Positions 1 through 9,222 of a DNA stretch of 64,000 nt are shown in pieces. Under the pieces are notes generated by a model that was not told the origin of the DNA, made no database searches, and saw only the letters and a list, made by a program, of their open reading frames with translations. The translations under genes were made by a program, and so were the position numbers. Within the stretch, counting starts at the first letter, position 1. Every line of letters starts with the position of its first letter. The stretch is from Caballeronia sp. M1242 (GTDB taxonomy: Bacteria > Pseudomonadota > Gammaproteobacteria > Burkholderiales > Burkholderiaceae), in the NCBI RefSeq assembly GCF_017220215.1, contig NZ_CP071129.1, forward strand, positions 2,542,001-2,606,000, in the 5' to 3' direction.

Positions 1-344
1 GCGAGACGCGACGCGTGTTCCTTCGGCAGGAAGATCATGCCGACGCCGTATTCGCCAGCGGGCGGCAGCGTCACGCCCTGCTTGGCCATTTCCTCGCGAT
101 AGAAACCGTCCGGCACCTGAATGAGGATGCCCGCGCCGTCGCCCATCAGCGGATCCGCGCCGACCGCGCCACGGTGATCCAGATTCTCAAGAATCTTGAG
201 ACCTTGCTGAATGATCTCGTGGCTCTTCTTGCCCTTGATATGGGCGACGAAGCCGACGCCGCACGCGTCGTGTTCGTTCGCGGGGTCGTACATGCCCTGC
301 GCGGCGGGAAGCGAACCGGCTGCCGGCTGCTGATGATCGTTCAT
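1..344 (-). CDS. gltB: Glutamate synthase large subunit GltB, N-terminal part (truncated by window edge)
   Basis: GltB is the large subunit of NADPH-dependent glutamate synthase (GOGAT), which makes two glutamates from glutamine and 2-oxoglutarate in ammonia assimilation. Only the first 114 or so residues are visible. They contain HDACGVGFVAH, in which Cys28 would become the N-terminal nucleophile of the class II glutamine amidotransferase domain after propeptide removal. HRGAVGADPLMGDGAGIL follows. The ATG at 344 gives a 27-residue propeptide; a second in-frame ATG (residue 18, MYDP) would give only 10 residues and is possible. The rest of the gene lies beyond position 1. The family call is firm from the motif pair. 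Confidence 0.93.
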   Translation of the reverse strand, partial: MNDHQQPAAGSLPAAQGMYDPANEHDACGVGFVAHIKGKKSHEIIQQGLKILENLDHRGAVGADPLMGDGAGILIQVPDGFYREEMAKQGVTLPPAGEYGVGMIFLPKEHASRL

Positions 345-486
345 GGGACACCGTCTCTACTGTGGGGGCCGACTCGGCCGTTGAACCGTTTTGTTATCTC
401 TCGCCCCGGCGCTTTCGGCTGCGCCGCAAGACGCGGAGCCGGTCGCGCAGCGCTCGCGCTGCATCGCAATAAACGCCGGAAATCGA

Positions 487-516
487 AATATACGCGACGA
501 ATCAAAAAGATGGCAA
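487..516 (-). promoter_or_regulatory. Candidate sigma-70 promoter for gltB
   Basis: On the minus strand TTGCCA (516-511) and TATATT (492-487) are separated by 18 nt, about 140 nt upstream of the gltB ATG. This is the best match in the 345-596 gap. Nothing else recognisable lies in that gap. The assignment is from sequence only. Confidence 0.45.
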
Positions 517-596
517 ATTAAATTCGATGGTCTGTCACCTATTATCGAAATGGTGCATAGCGGCCTCTTTTATTTGGTGCCATATCATAAAGCGGC

Positions 597-636
597 AAAA
601 ATAAACGGCGTCCCGCAAATCGGGCCGCCGTTTATT
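597..636 (-). terminator. Intrinsic terminator after the RAYT-like gene
   Basis: On the minus strand an 11-bp stem (AATAAACGGCG paired with CGCCGTTTATT, 626-636 with 600-610) encloses a further CCCG/CGGG stem and is followed by a run of T. It lies 15 nt past the stop of the transposase-like gene and separates it from gltB. Confidence 0.85.
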
Positions 637-650
637 ACGGCGCGGCGCTC

Positions 651-1358
651 TCACTGCGTCTGGGGCGTTTCCCGGATTTTGCGCGGCCGCCCGCGCGGCA
701 GCGGCGACACGCGGCGGTTCGCGGCGCGCGCCGCCCACTCGCGATACGAATCGCTGCCGAGCACCCAGCCCTTGAGCGTCGCCTGAAGCAGACGGGTCGT
801 CTCGCGCTCGTCGAGCGGTTGCTCGCTCAGTTCCTTGTACGCGTGCTGGCGCTCGAACGGCGTGTTGCCGAGCAGCCAGAACAGCGAGTGGTCCGTGATC
901 AGCGAATCCACTGTCAGCCCGATGTGATGCCGGTAGCTCGACCACTTGTAGTCCTGCGGCGACGCGACGAGCTGCGCGCGCACCGGCGCCATCTCGACGA
1001 CGCGCGTGGCCAGGAGAAAGTACCGCTCTCCCTCGATGACCGTCGCGCGATACCGGCCTTCCCACAATGTGCCGCGCCGCGTGTAACGCCGGTTGAAGTG
1101 CGCGACGTAACGCCGGCCGACCGCCTGCATCGCCTTGGGCAAGCTGGCCTCGTCGCGGGGCGTGACGAGCAGATGGACGGCTTGCGGCATCAGCGCATAA
1201 GCGTGGATGGCGAGATGGTGATCGCGTGAGGCCGTCCTCAGGCATTCGATGAAAAGCTCGTAGTCCTGGTCGTCGACGAAGGCGGGCTGCTGGTCGAGAC
1301 CGCGCAGGATGACATGCTGCGGCTGTTCGGGGACGTAGAGTCGTGCAAGCCGTGCCAT
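651..1358 (-). CDS. REP-associated tyrosine transposase-like protein (Y1_Tnp/RAYT family)
   Basis: This 235-residue protein belongs to the single-copy RAYT branch of Y1/HUH transposases, which are chromosomal and not flanked by terminal repeats. The start ATG at 1358 (MARLARLYVPEQPQHVIL) matches the usual family N terminus; the frame is open a further 33 codons upstream, but those lack family similarity. The catalytic tyrosine region GRRYVAHFNRRYTRRGTLWEG is shortened here to its core RRYVAHFN and GTLWEGRYR, both present. The HUH position reads QAVHLL, so the first histidine is replaced by Ala and only the second remains. Basic tail PRGRPRK. Catalytic competence is therefore doubtful; a domesticated or non-catalytic role is an inference. 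No flanking REP copies were recognised. Confidence 0.8.
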   Translation of the reverse strand: MARLARLYVPEQPQHVILRGLDQQPAFVDDQDYELFIECLRTASRDHHLAIHAYALMPQAVHLLVTPRDEASLPKAMQAVGRRYVAHFNRRYTRRGTLWEGRYRATVIEGERYFLLATRVVEMAPVRAQLVASPQDYKWSSYRHHIGLTVDSLITDHSLFWLLGNTPFERQHAYKELSEQPLDERETTRLLQATLKGWVLGSDSYREWAARAANRRVSPLPRGRPRKIRETPQTQ

Positions 1359-1565
1359 TCTGGATATTCCATGGGTCGCGTTTGTGTTACCCCAAGCGGG
1401 GGCTGACTGGAGACGCTGCTGCAGCGGGAACACAAGACGCATGCAAGGGCCGTGCAACGGGACTCCGAAGCGGTCTCTCGCCCTAGGGAAAATGCTCTAC
1501 CGTGCCGCTATGGTGACTTTGAAATGATGTGTTCATAATGGGCGTGCTTTCAGGAGGAGCACAAA

Positions 1566-2291
1566 TTGAAATTAAAACAAGTCATGGCGGGGATCGCAGC
1601 GCTCGCATGTGTGTCCACCGCGGCACACGCGCAATCGGCTGGGTCCATCTACGCAACTGCAGGCTGGTTTCACTTTGCACCGCAAGACAGCAGCGGTCCG
1701 CTCAAAGAAACAAGTGTAGGCGGATCTCCCGTTAATATCAGCGTACCCGGCACGGGCGCCGGCATCGGAAGCGCTGATACCGCCGGCTTCACGCTGGGCT
1801 ATTTCATCACCGACCACATTGCCAGCGAGTTCGAGATAGGCATTCCGCCCTCGTTCGATCTCAACGGAACCGGAACGCTTTCGCAGTACGGCAAGATCGG
1901 CAGCGCCAAGCAGTGGAGTCCCACGCTGCTGTTCAAATACTTCTTCAACGCTCCTGACGCGAAATTCCGCCCCTTTGCCGGCATCGGCGTGACGCGCACC
2001 TGGTTCACCGATGCGCAGATCAGCAACGGCGCATTCGAGAGCACCGTGCTGCATGGTCCGACCACCGTCGATACGGATAGTTCGTGGGCGCCGGTCTTCA
2101 ACCTGGGTGCTCAGTACAATTTCACACAACACTGGTTCGCGGCGTTCTCCGTGTCCTTCATTCCGTTGAAGGCGACCGCCAAGTTGAGCACGCAAGCGCA
2201 AACGCCGGTCGGCACGCTTAACGTGCAGTCGCAGGCGAAGATCACCATCAATCCGATCGTGACGTATCTGCGCGTCGGCTATCGATTCTGA
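1566..2291 (+). CDS. ompW: OmpW-family outer membrane beta-barrel protein
   Basis: This 241-residue protein is predicted to form an eight-stranded outer membrane barrel that passes small hydrophobic compounds. Residues 1-22 form a signal peptide (hydrophobic core, then AHA-Q). Alternating aromatic beta strands follow (YATAGWFHF, FTLGYFITDH, SPTLLFKYFF, FRPFAGIGVT), and the chain ends in GYRF, the C-terminal aromatic needed for barrel assembly. The start is TTG at 1566, chosen because a strong AGGAGG lies 8 nt upstream and the signal peptide begins there. It is monocistronic, with its own terminator. The substrate cannot be read from sequence. Confidence 0.88.
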   Translation: MKLKQVMAGIAALACVSTAAHAQSAGSIYATAGWFHFAPQDSSGPLKETSVGGSPVNISVPGTGAGIGSADTAGFTLGYFITDHIASEFEIGIPPSFDLNGTGTLSQYGKIGSAKQWSPTLLFKYFFNAPDAKFRPFAGIGVTRTWFTDAQISNGAFESTVLHGPTTVDTDSSWAPVFNLGAQYNFTQHWFAAFSVSFIPLKATAKLSTQAQTPVGTLNVQSQAKITINPIVTYLRVGYRF

Positions 2292-2321
2292 TCGCGTGAG
2301 CAACATTCGCTATGCAGTCCG

Positions 2322-2359
2322 AACGCCGTCGTGCAGTCAGCATGACGGCGTTTTCTTTT
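2322..2359 (+). terminator. Intrinsic terminator of the ompW-like gene
   Basis: A 9-bp stem AACGCCGTC/GACGGCGTT (2322-2330 with 2344-2352) with a 13-nt loop is followed by a T-rich tract, 31 nt past the stop codon. Confidence 0.8.
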
Positions 2360-2528
2360 ACACGCGCCTTGTAAATGTGACTTGCGCGGCGGCGCATGTC
2401 ATGCAGTAATTACGCGTCAACGGCCTGTGCATTGCGCGCTGGCACCGGCATCCAACTTGCTCAATGGCACTTTCCGCCGCGAAAGCGGAGTGTCATCCAT
2501 CCACGATTCATCCATCGACGGAGCGATC

Positions 2529-2906
2529 ATGAACGCACTGCCTAACACGCGAGACGCCATCGGAGATTCATGGAACAGCACGAGCCGCCGCGCACGCCGC
2601 ATGGCGCGCCACGGCCGCGAGGCTGCCGAAGATATCGGCACCGAACTGCGCGCGCTGCTTTCCGAACTCGAAGAGCTCTTGGGCGAAGGCGCATCCGCCG
2701 ATGCCGCGATGCTGCGCGCGCGCATCAGTGACCAAGTGGACGCGGCCCGCGCCCGTCTGAACGACTCGCAAGCGGCAGTGCGCGAGCGCGCCGCCGCGGT
2801 CATGGACGACGCCGACGCCTACTTGCGCGACAGGCCGTGGCGAACCATCGCGCTGGTCGGCGGTCTCGCGTTGCTCGCGGGCGTGCTGCTGGCGCGCGCC
2901 CGCTGA
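2529..2906 (+). CDS. DUF883 (ElaB/YgaM-like) membrane-anchored protein
   Basis: This 125-residue protein has the DUF883 layout. An amphipathic, charged helical body (residues 20-90, rich in Ala, Arg and Glu) is followed by DRPWRTIALVGG, a single C-terminal membrane helix with small-residue spacing (GGLALLAGVLLA), and a basic ending. The family is associated with the inner membrane and, in E. coli, with stationary-phase ribosomes. The ATG at 2529 is chosen because ACGGAG precedes it; an upstream in-frame ATG at 2382 would add 49 residues without family similarity. It stands alone between ompW and the convergent ugpQ. Confidence 0.82.
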   Translation: MNALPNTRDAIGDSWNSTSRRARRMARHGREAAEDIGTELRALLSELEELLGEGASADAAMLRARISDQVDAARARLNDSQAAVRERAAAVMDDADAYLRDRPWRTIALVGGLALLAGVLLARAR

Positions 2907-2933
2907 CGCTTCTCGGCCCGACTCTACGCCCGG

Positions 2934-3680
2934 CTAGCTGCCAAGGAAGTCCGCGCCGATGATGTCGATGCGGTCCGTGCAGATCGCATCGACGCCCCAT
3001 CGCGCGAGCAGGCGTGCCCGCTCGGGATCGTTCACGGTGTAGGCGAGCACGCGCAGGCCCGCGTCCCGGATGTCGCGCACGAGCGTTTCGTCGAGCGAAC
3101 GATGGTCCGCATGCAGCGAGACACACGCGAGCGCCGCGGTCTGCTCGCGCCAGTCCGCCGGCACGCGCTCGTACAACATGCCGCGCGGCAGATCGGGCGC
3201 GGCGTTGCGCGCGGCTTCCAGCGCCTCGAACGAAAACGATGACAGCAGCGGCGCGGGCTCGGCGCCATTCCAAAGACGCGCCGCCTCGCGCGCGACGACT
3301 TCGCCCGTTTCGACTTCGCGCCCCGGACACGGCTTGATCTCCACGTTCGCCGCGAGATTCAGCGACGCGCACAGCTCGCGCACTTCCGCGAGCGTCGGCA
3401 TGTGCGCGCCGGCAAATTCCTCGCTGAACCACGACCCGACGTCGAGCGCGCGCAAGTGCGCATAAATCATCGACTTCGCCGCGCCGTGGCCGTTGGACGT
3501 GCGGTCCACGTCGTCGTCATGCAGCAGGAACACGACGTTGTCCGCCGACAGCTTCGCATCGAACTCGATCATCTTTAGGCCGAGACGCGCGCCCGTCCGG
3601 ATGCCTTCGAGCGTGTTCTCCGGCGCGAGCTTGCCGCCGCCGCGATGCGCGACGATAGCGGGATACGGCCAGGTTCTCAT
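2934..3680 (-). CDS. ugpQ: Glycerophosphodiester phosphodiesterase UgpQ
   Basis: This 248-residue cytoplasmic GDPD-family enzyme hydrolyses glycerophosphodiesters to glycerol-3-phosphate and an alcohol. The catalytic set is visible: AHRGGGKLAPENT (His12, Glu21), MIEFDAK (Glu39, Asp41) and LLHDDDVDRTS (His54). No signal peptide is seen, which separates it from periplasmic GlpQ. The ATG at 3680 is preferred over one five codons upstream because GAGGAGA sits just before it. It is the last gene of ugpBAECQ and starts about 12 nt after the ugpC stop, so it is translationally close to the frameshifted ugpC. Confidence 0.93.
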   Translation of the reverse strand: MRTWPYPAIVAHRGGGKLAPENTLEGIRTGARLGLKMIEFDAKLSADNVVFLLHDDDVDRTSNGHGAAKSMIYAHLRALDVGSWFSEEFAGAHMPTLAEVRELCASLNLAANVEIKPCPGREVETGEVVAREAARLWNGAEPAPLLSSFSFEALEAARNAAPDLPRGMLYERVPADWREQTAALACVSLHADHRSLDETLVRDIRDAGLRVLAYTVNDPERARLLARWGVDAICTDRIDIIGADFLGS

Positions 3681-3691
3681 CGCGATTCTCC

Positions 3692-4776
3692 TCAATTGGC
3701 GCGCAATCCGGTAGCCGGATCGAAAAAGTGCAGTTGCCGCGCCGGCACCGAAACCAGCGGCTTCTCGCCCCGCTGCGGCCGATGCGCGTGCGGCAAGCGC
3801 GCCGCCACGTCATGCTTGCCCCACTTGCCATGCGCGAGATTGTCCGCGCCGAGCAATTCGGCCGAATCGACGTCGAGCGTGGCGCTAGCCGTTTCGATAT
3901 AGCCGGGGGTCATGTGTTCCGGGCGAATGCCCATGATCCACTCGCGCCCGCACATATCGCGCGTCAATCCCTGCGCGCCCACAACCGGGAGCTTCGGTCC
4001 GCCGTGCGCCACTTCGAACACCGAACCATCTTCCGACAAGCGGCCTTCGAGCAGATTCATCGCGGGCGAACCGATAAAGCTCTGACGAACACCGACGCGG
4101 GACGCTCGTACACGTCCGTCGGCGCACCGATCTGCTCCGCGCGGCCCTTGTTCATCACGATCACGCGCTGCGCGAGCGTCATGGCTTCGATCTGATCGTG
4201 CGTCACATACAGGCTCGTGGTGGCGAGACGCGCATGCAGGCGCTGTATTTCGAGGCGCATTTGCACGCGCAGCTTGGCGTCGAGATTCGAGAGCGGCTCG
4301 TCGAAGAGAAAGACGGCCGGCTCGCGGACGATCGCGCGCCCCATTGCCACGCGCTGACGTTGCCCGCCCGACAGCTCGCGCGGCTTGCGCGCGAGCAGGT
4401 GTTCGAGTTCGAGAATACGCGCGGCATTCGCGACGCGACTCTCGATGGTCGCGCGGTCCGCGCCGCCGATCTTCAGCGCATACGCCATATTCTGCGCGAC
4501 GCTCATGTGCGGATAAAGTGCGTAATTCTGAAAGACCATCGCGATATCGCGATCCTTCGGCTCCAGCTTGTTCACCACGCGCCCGCCGATCTCGATCGTG
4601 CCTTCCGACACGCTTTCGAGGCCCGCGACCATGCGCAGAAGCGTCGACTTGCCGCAGCCCGAAGGCCCGACCATCACGACGAACTCGCCGTCGTTCACCG
4701 CCACGTCGATGCCATGCAGTACGTACTGCTTGCCGTCGTAAGTCTTCTTGACGCCCTGGAGTGTCAGTGCAGCCAT
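3692..4776 (-). pseudogene. ugpC: ABC transporter ATPase UgpC, with an apparent frameshift near 4080-4092
   Basis: UgpC energises sn-glycerol-3-phosphate import. From the ATG at 4776 (AAGGAGAA upstream) a complete nucleotide-binding domain is read: Walker [10 protein letters not shown] (38-46), signature LSGGQ (136-140), Walker B VFLFDE (155-160), H-loop His193. After [11 protein letters not shown] (residue 231) this frame runs into eight unrelated residues and stops at 4057. The expected continuation, [14 protein letters not shown] and the whole C-terminal TOBE/regulatory domain (WIMGIRPEHM, RQLHFFDPATG), lies in another frame down to the stop at 3692. One missing base near 4084-4088 explains this; repaired length is about 361 residues, normal for UgpC. 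It may be a real mutation or an assembly error. Confidence 0.85.
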
Positions 4777-4794
4777 TGAACCCGGTTCTCCTTA

Positions 4795-5640
4795 TTATTT
4801 TTCCGCATCGACGAGGCCGCGCACGAACCACCGCTGCATCGTCAACACGACCGCGAGCGGCGGCAGCATCGCGAGCAGCGTCGCGCTCATCACGAGATGC
4901 CACTCGGTCGCCGTATCGCCCGAGGCGATCATGCTCTTGATGCCGACCACCGCCGTTTGCAGCGACTGCTCGTTGGTGATGAGAATGGGCCAGAGATACT
5001 GATTCCAGCCATAGATGAACGTGATGACGAATAGCGCCGCGATGTTCGTCTTCGAAAGCGGCAGCACCACGTCCCAGAAAAAGCGCAGCGGCCCCGCGCC
5101 GTCGATGCGCGCCGCTTCCATCAGTTCGTCGGGCAGCGTCATGAAGAACTGGCGGAACAGGAACGTGGCCGTCGCCGAGGCGATGAGCGGCAGCGTGAGC
5201 CCGGCATACGTGTTCGCGAGATGCATCGACGAAACGACCTGCACCGTCGGAAAGATGCGCACTTCGACTGGCAGCATCAACGTGACGAAGATTAGCCAGA
5301 ACGCGAGGTTCTTCAATGGAAAGCGGAAGAACACGATGGCGTACGCCGAAATGATGGACACCGCGATCTTGCCGATGGAGATGACGAGCGCCATCACGAG
5401 ACTGTTGACGAGCATGCGCCCGAAAGGCGCGGCGGCGTTGCCGCTGCCGTGCGTCCAGATATGCGCGACGTTCTCGAACAGATGCGTGCTCGGGATGAGC
5501 GAAAGCGGCACGGTGAAGACTTCCTTCGCGCTCATCGAGGCCGCGCAGAACGCGACATAGACCGGAAACACGACCAGCGCGACGCCGAGTATCAGCACCG
5601 CATGACAGAAGATATCGAAGCCGCGGCGATTCTCGATCAT
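4795..5640 (-). CDS. ugpE: Glycerol-3-phosphate ABC transporter permease UgpE
   Basis: This 281-residue inner membrane permease of the MalFG/carbohydrate ABC class has about six membrane helices. The EAA loop that docks the ATPase is [20 protein letters not shown], roughly residues 180-199. The ATG at 5640 overlaps the ugpA stop as ATGA, which fixes the start and implies translational coupling. It forms the channel with UgpA; UgpC (frameshifted here) would power both. Ends GLVDAEK. Confidence 0.93.
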   Translation of the reverse strand: MIENRRGFDIFCHAVLILGVALVVFPVYVAFCAASMSAKEVFTVPLSLIPSTHLFENVAHIWTHGSGNAAAPFGRMLVNSLVMALVISIGKIAVSIISAYAIVFFRFPLKNLAFWLIFVTLMLPVEVRIFPTVQVVSSMHLANTYAGLTLPLIASATATFLFRQFFMTLPDELMEAARIDGAGPLRFFWDVVLPLSKTNIAALFVITFIYGWNQYLWPILITNEQSLQTAVVGIKSMIASGDTATEWHLVMSATLLAMLPPLAVVLTMQRWFVRGLVDAEK

Positions 5641-6521
5641 GAATATTGCACCCTGCGTTCGACGAAGCGGAACTGCACGATGGTGAGCGCCACGACGATC
5701 ACCATCAGCACGACGGACTGCGCGCCGGAACTGCCGATGTCGAGGCCCTGAAACCCTTCCGCGAAGATCTTGTAGATGAGCGTCTTGGTCGATTGCGCGG
5801 GTCCGCCGCCCGTCGCGGCGTCGATGACGGGAAAGGTATCGAAGAACGCGTAGACCAGATTGACGACGAGCAGGAAGAACGTCGTCGGCGAAAGGAGCGG
5901 CAGCGCAATGCCGAAGAAACGTCGCACGGGACCGGCGCCGTCGATGGCGGCGGCTTCGATCAGCGATTGCGGGATCGCCTGAAGCCCGGCGTAGAAGAAC
6001 AGGAAGTTGTAGCTGACCTGCTTCCAGACGGACGCGAGCACGACGAGAAACATCGCCTGCGTGCCATTGAGCGCGTGATTCCAGACGATGCCCTCTTTGG
6101 CGAGCGCATACGTCACGAGCCCGATGCTCGGGTTGAACAAAAACGACCACAGCACCGCAGCGATGGCGGGCGCGACCGCATACGGCCAGATGAGCAGCGT
6201 TTGATACGCCTTCGCGCCACGCGTCACGCGATCCGCGCAGGCGGCGAGCACGAGCGATATCACGAGGCCCGACACGGTCACGAGCGCGCAGAAAATCATC
6301 GTCGTACTGAACGACGAAAGATAGAGCGGGTCCGCAAAAAGCTGCCTGAAGTTCGCGAAGCCCACAAATTCGCTCGATGTGCCGAATGCGTCCTGGCTTT
6401 GCGTGGCCTGCCAGAGCGCCTCGCCCGCCGGCCACAGAAAAAAGAGCGCGGTGATGGCGAGCTGCGGCGCGACCAGCAGATACGGCAAGACGCTCGCGTC
6501 GAAACGAGACCGTTTTTCCAT
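5637..6521 (-). CDS. ugpA: Glycerol-3-phosphate ABC transporter permease UgpA
   Basis: This 294-residue inner membrane permease is the partner of UgpE. The EAA motif reads [19 protein letters not shown]. The first helix is preceded by the short cytoplasmic [15 protein letters not shown], the usual UgpA opening. The ATG at 6521 is chosen because AAGGA lies 7 nt upstream; a TTG and an ATG slightly upstream are too close to or overlap that site. The stop overlaps the ugpE start. The gap to ugpB is 60 nt. Confidence 0.93.
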   Translation of the reverse strand: MEKRSRFDASVLPYLLVAPQLAITALFFLWPAGEALWQATQSQDAFGTSSEFVGFANFRQLFADPLYLSSFSTTMIFCALVTVSGLVISLVLAACADRVTRGAKAYQTLLIWPYAVAPAIAAVLWSFLFNPSIGLVTYALAKEGIVWNHALNGTQAMFLVVLASVWKQVSYNFLFFYAGLQAIPQSLIEAAAIDGAGPVRRFFGIALPLLSPTTFFLLVVNLVYAFFDTFPVIDAATGGGPAQSTKTLIYKIFAEGFQGLDIGSSGAQSVVLMVIVVALTIVQFRFVERRVQYS

Positions 6522-6581
6522 TGACATGTCCTTCAAGCGCGCCCGCGCGAGTCGCGGGCGCTTAAGCGTCGAGCGTCTTGT

Positions 6582-7907
6582 TCAGCCGCCGCTTTTCTCG
6601 AAGCGGCGCAGAAGTTCGTCGCCGCGCTGAACGGAAGAATCGAGCGCCTGCTGCGGCGTCTTCTTGCCGGCCCAGACTTGCTCCAGTTCCTCATCGACGA
6701 CCGTGCGGATCTGCGGCATGTTGCCGAGGCGCAAGCCCTTCGTGTAGGCAAGCGGCGGCTTGTTCAACATCTGCTTGATGGCGATGTCCGCGCCGGGATT
6801 CTTGTCGTAGAAGCCCTGCTTCTGCGTGAGTTCGTAGGCGGCCGTCGTCACCGGCAGATAACCCGTGTCCTGATGCCACTTCGCCGCCACCTTCGGCGAC
6901 GACAGATACGCGAGGAACTTCGCGACGCCCTTGTACACCGCCGGGTCCTTGCCCGAGAGCACCCACAGACTCGCGCCGCCGATGATCGCGTTCTGCGGCG
7001 CGCCCTTCACGCTCGCGTCGTACGGCATCATGCCGACGCCGTACTCGAACTTCGCGTATTTCTGGATGGTCGCCCGCGATCCCGACGAATTCGTGATGAT
7101 CCCGCAGTCGCCGCTATAGAACTTCGAGACGGGCTCGTCCTTGCGGCCGACATACGTGAACGTGCCGTCCTTCGCCATGTTCTGCAGGAACTGGATATGC
7201 GCGACCTGCAGCGGCTTGTTGAATTCGAGCGTGGCGTCGAGGCCATCGAAGCCGTTGTTCTTGGATGCGAACGGCGCGGCGTGCCACGCGCTGTAGTTCT
7301 CGAGATGAATCCAGCTCTGCCAGCCCGACGAATACCCGCACGAGTAGCCCGCGGCCTTGAGCTTTTTCGCATCGGCTTCGACATCGGCCCAGGTCTTTGG
7401 CGGCTGGTTCGGATCGAGGCCCGCCTTCTTGAACGCGTCCTTGTTGTAGTACAGGACTGGCGTGGAACTGTTGAACGGCATCGAGATCAGATGCCCGGTC
7501 TTCGCGTCGCTGTAATAGCCGGAGATGGTCGGCACGAACGCTTTCTCGTCGAGCGGAACGCCCGCCTGCTTGAAGACGTCGTAGACCGGCAGCACGGCCT
7601 TCTTCGCCTGCATCATCGTCGCGGTGCCGACTTCATAGACTTGCAGGATCGCGGGCGCGTTGCCGCTGCGATACGCCGCGATGCCCGCCGCGAGCGTCTG
7701 GTCATACGTGCCCTTGAACACCGGCACGATCTTGTAATCGCTCTGCGATGCATTGAAGTCGTTCGCGATGTCGTTCACGCGCTCGCCGAGGGCGGCTTCC
7801 ATCGCGTGCCAGAACTGGATTTCCGTCGCGGCCTGAGCCGCCGTGCTAGCGCCGAAAGCCAGAATGGCCGCGGCCGAGAGGGAACGGAACGAGGGCATGC
7901 ATCGCAT
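6582..7907 (-). CDS. ugpB: sn-Glycerol-3-phosphate periplasmic binding protein UgpB
   Basis: This 441-residue periplasmic solute-binding protein delivers glycerol-3-phosphate (and glycerophosphodiesters) to UgpAE. The signal peptide spans about residues 1-26 (STAAQA then [10 protein letters not shown]). Cluster D family signatures include [28 protein letters not shown] and the ligand-site stretch [19 protein letters not shown], each typical of UgpB. The start at 7907 has GGAGA 8 nt upstream. The ORF begins 47 nt after the dgt stop, so ugp may be read from the aroKB-dgt transcript, or from its own promoter in that short gap. No clear Pho box was identified. Confidence 0.95.
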   Translation of the reverse strand: MRCMPSFRSLSAAAILAFGASTAAQAATEIQFWHAMEAALGERVNDIANDFNASQSDYKIVPVFKGTYDQTLAAGIAAYRSGNAPAILQVYEVGTATMMQAKKAVLPVYDVFKQAGVPLDEKAFVPTISGYYSDAKTGHLISMPFNSSTPVLYYNKDAFKKAGLDPNQPPKTWADVEADAKKLKAAGYSCGYSSGWQSWIHLENYSAWHAAPFASKNNGFDGLDATLEFNKPLQVAHIQFLQNMAKDGTFTYVGRKDEPVSKFYSGDCGIITNSSGSRATIQKYAKFEYGVGMMPYDASVKGAPQNAIIGGASLWVLSGKDPAVYKGVAKFLAYLSSPKVAAKWHQDTGYLPVTTAAYELTQKQGFYDKNPGADIAIKQMLNKPPLAYTKGLRLGNMPQIRTVVDEELEQVWAGKKTPQQALDSSVQRGDELLRRFEKSGG

Positions 7908-7954
7908 CGAGTGAGTCTCCGGTTGTCGAACGTCTGCGCGTGAATCGCGCGATG

Positions 7955-9193
7955 TTAGTTGTTGTCGATGACAAACAGGCGTTGATATTCTTTTAGTGCG
8001 TACCGATCCGTCATGCCCGCGATGTAATGCGCGATGAGCCGCGCCTGCGTGCTGTTGTGGCTGGGCGCGGCGGGATCGTTCGCCGACTCCTCCGCTGCCG
8101 CAATGCGCGCCTGATACGCCGGCGGCAGAAGGCGCGGATCGTCGGTGAAGGCGTCGAAGAGACCGGTCACGACGCGCCTTGCCTTATTGGCCATGCGCAT
8201 GACGCGGTAATGCCGGTACAGGTTCTTGAACAGGAAACGCTTCAGCGTGGCGGCTTGCGCGGCGACTTCGTCGCTATGGGCGACGAGCGGCGGCGCATTG
8301 CGCACGTCGTCGAGCGAGGCCGGCGCGGCGCGCGCGAGATTGCGGCTCGTGGCTTCGATCAGATCGACGATCAGCGTGTTGATGATCCGCCGAATGGTCT
8401 CGTGAATCAGCCTGCGCCCTTCGATGGCGGGAAACTCCGCGCGAGCCGCTTCGAAATGCGTGTGCCACAAGCTCACTTCCGCGAGCTGGTCGAGCGTGAT
8501 GAGGCCGGAGCGCAGGCCGTCGTCCACGTCGTGATTGTTGTACGCGATTTCATCGGCGACATTCGCGATCTGTGCTTCGAGCGAAGGCTGTTTGCCCGTG
8601 AGAAACCGCTCACCGAGATCGCCGAGTTGCCGCGCATTTTCGCGCGAGCAATGCTTGAGAATGCCTTCGCGCGTTTCGAAGCACAGGTTCAGGCCATTGA
8701 ACGCGCCGTAGTGCTCTTCGAGTTGATCGACGACCGCGAGGCTCTGCAAGTTGTGTTCGAAGCCGCCGTGATCGCGCATGCATTCGTTGAGCGCGTCCTG
8801 GCCGGCGTGACCGAACGGCGTATGGCCGAGATCGTGCGCGAGCGAAATCGCTTCGACCAGATCTTCGTTGAGGCGAAGATTGCGCGCGACCGACCGCGCG
8901 ATCTGCGCGACTTCGAGACTATGCGTAAGACGCGTGCGAAAGAGGTCGCCTTCGTGATTGACGAAGACCTGCGTCTTGTATTCGAGCCGTCGAAAGGCGG
9001 TCGAATGCACGATACGGTCGCGGTCGCGCTGAAACTCCGTGCGTGCGGCGGGCGGCGGCTCCGCATGCCGGCGCCCGCGCGACAACGCCGACCGCGCCGC
9101 GTACGGCGCGAGATGCGCTTCGAGCGCAAGCGACGAAGGCACTCCAAATCCAGCTTCTGTTTCGCTCACCGGCGGCTCCGCTTCGTCGTGCAT
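7955..9193 (-). CDS. dgt: Deoxyguanosinetriphosphate triphosphohydrolase-like protein (Dgt)
   Basis: This 412-residue HD-domain dNTP triphosphohydrolase removes triphosphate from dGTP or other dNTPs. The metal ligands are visible as His91 ([13 protein letters not shown]) and His120-Asp121 ([12 protein letters not shown]), with the downstream Asp in [12 protein letters not shown]. The N-terminal [18 protein letters not shown] is characteristic of the type 2 family, which in Burkholderiaceae is the common form next to aroB. The ATG at 9193 begins [10 protein letters not shown]; the frame is open upstream into an antisense shadow of aroB. Substrate preference cannot be set from sequence. Confidence 0.92.
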   Translation of the reverse strand: MHDEAEPPVSETEAGFGVPSSLALEAHLAPYAARSALSRGRRHAEPPPAARTEFQRDRDRIVHSTAFRRLEYKTQVFVNHEGDLFRTRLTHSLEVAQIARSVARNLRLNEDLVEAISLAHDLGHTPFGHAGQDALNECMRDHGGFEHNLQSLAVVDQLEEHYGAFNGLNLCFETREGILKHCSRENARQLGDLGERFLTGKQPSLEAQIANVADEIAYNNHDVDDGLRSGLITLDQLAEVSLWHTHFEAARAEFPAIEGRRLIHETIRRIINTLIVDLIEATSRNLARAAPASLDDVRNAPPLVAHSDEVAAQAATLKRFLFKNLYRHYRVMRMANKARRVVTGLFDAFTDDPRLLPPAYQARIAAAEESANDPAAPSHNSTQARLIAHYIAGMTDRYALKEYQRLFVIDNN

Positions 9194-9222
9194 CGTCGTG
9201 GTCCCGGCTGATGCCCGATTGA

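Noticed and set aside
651..1457. Complete insertion sequence around the RAYT-like gene
   Set aside because: No terminal inverted or direct repeats and no target duplication seen; the family is normally a solitary chromosomal gene.
7908..7954. Pho box for phosphate control of ugpB
   Set aside because: TTGTCAT-like sequence lies at the dgt end, but the second half-site and spacing do not fit a Pho box convincingly.
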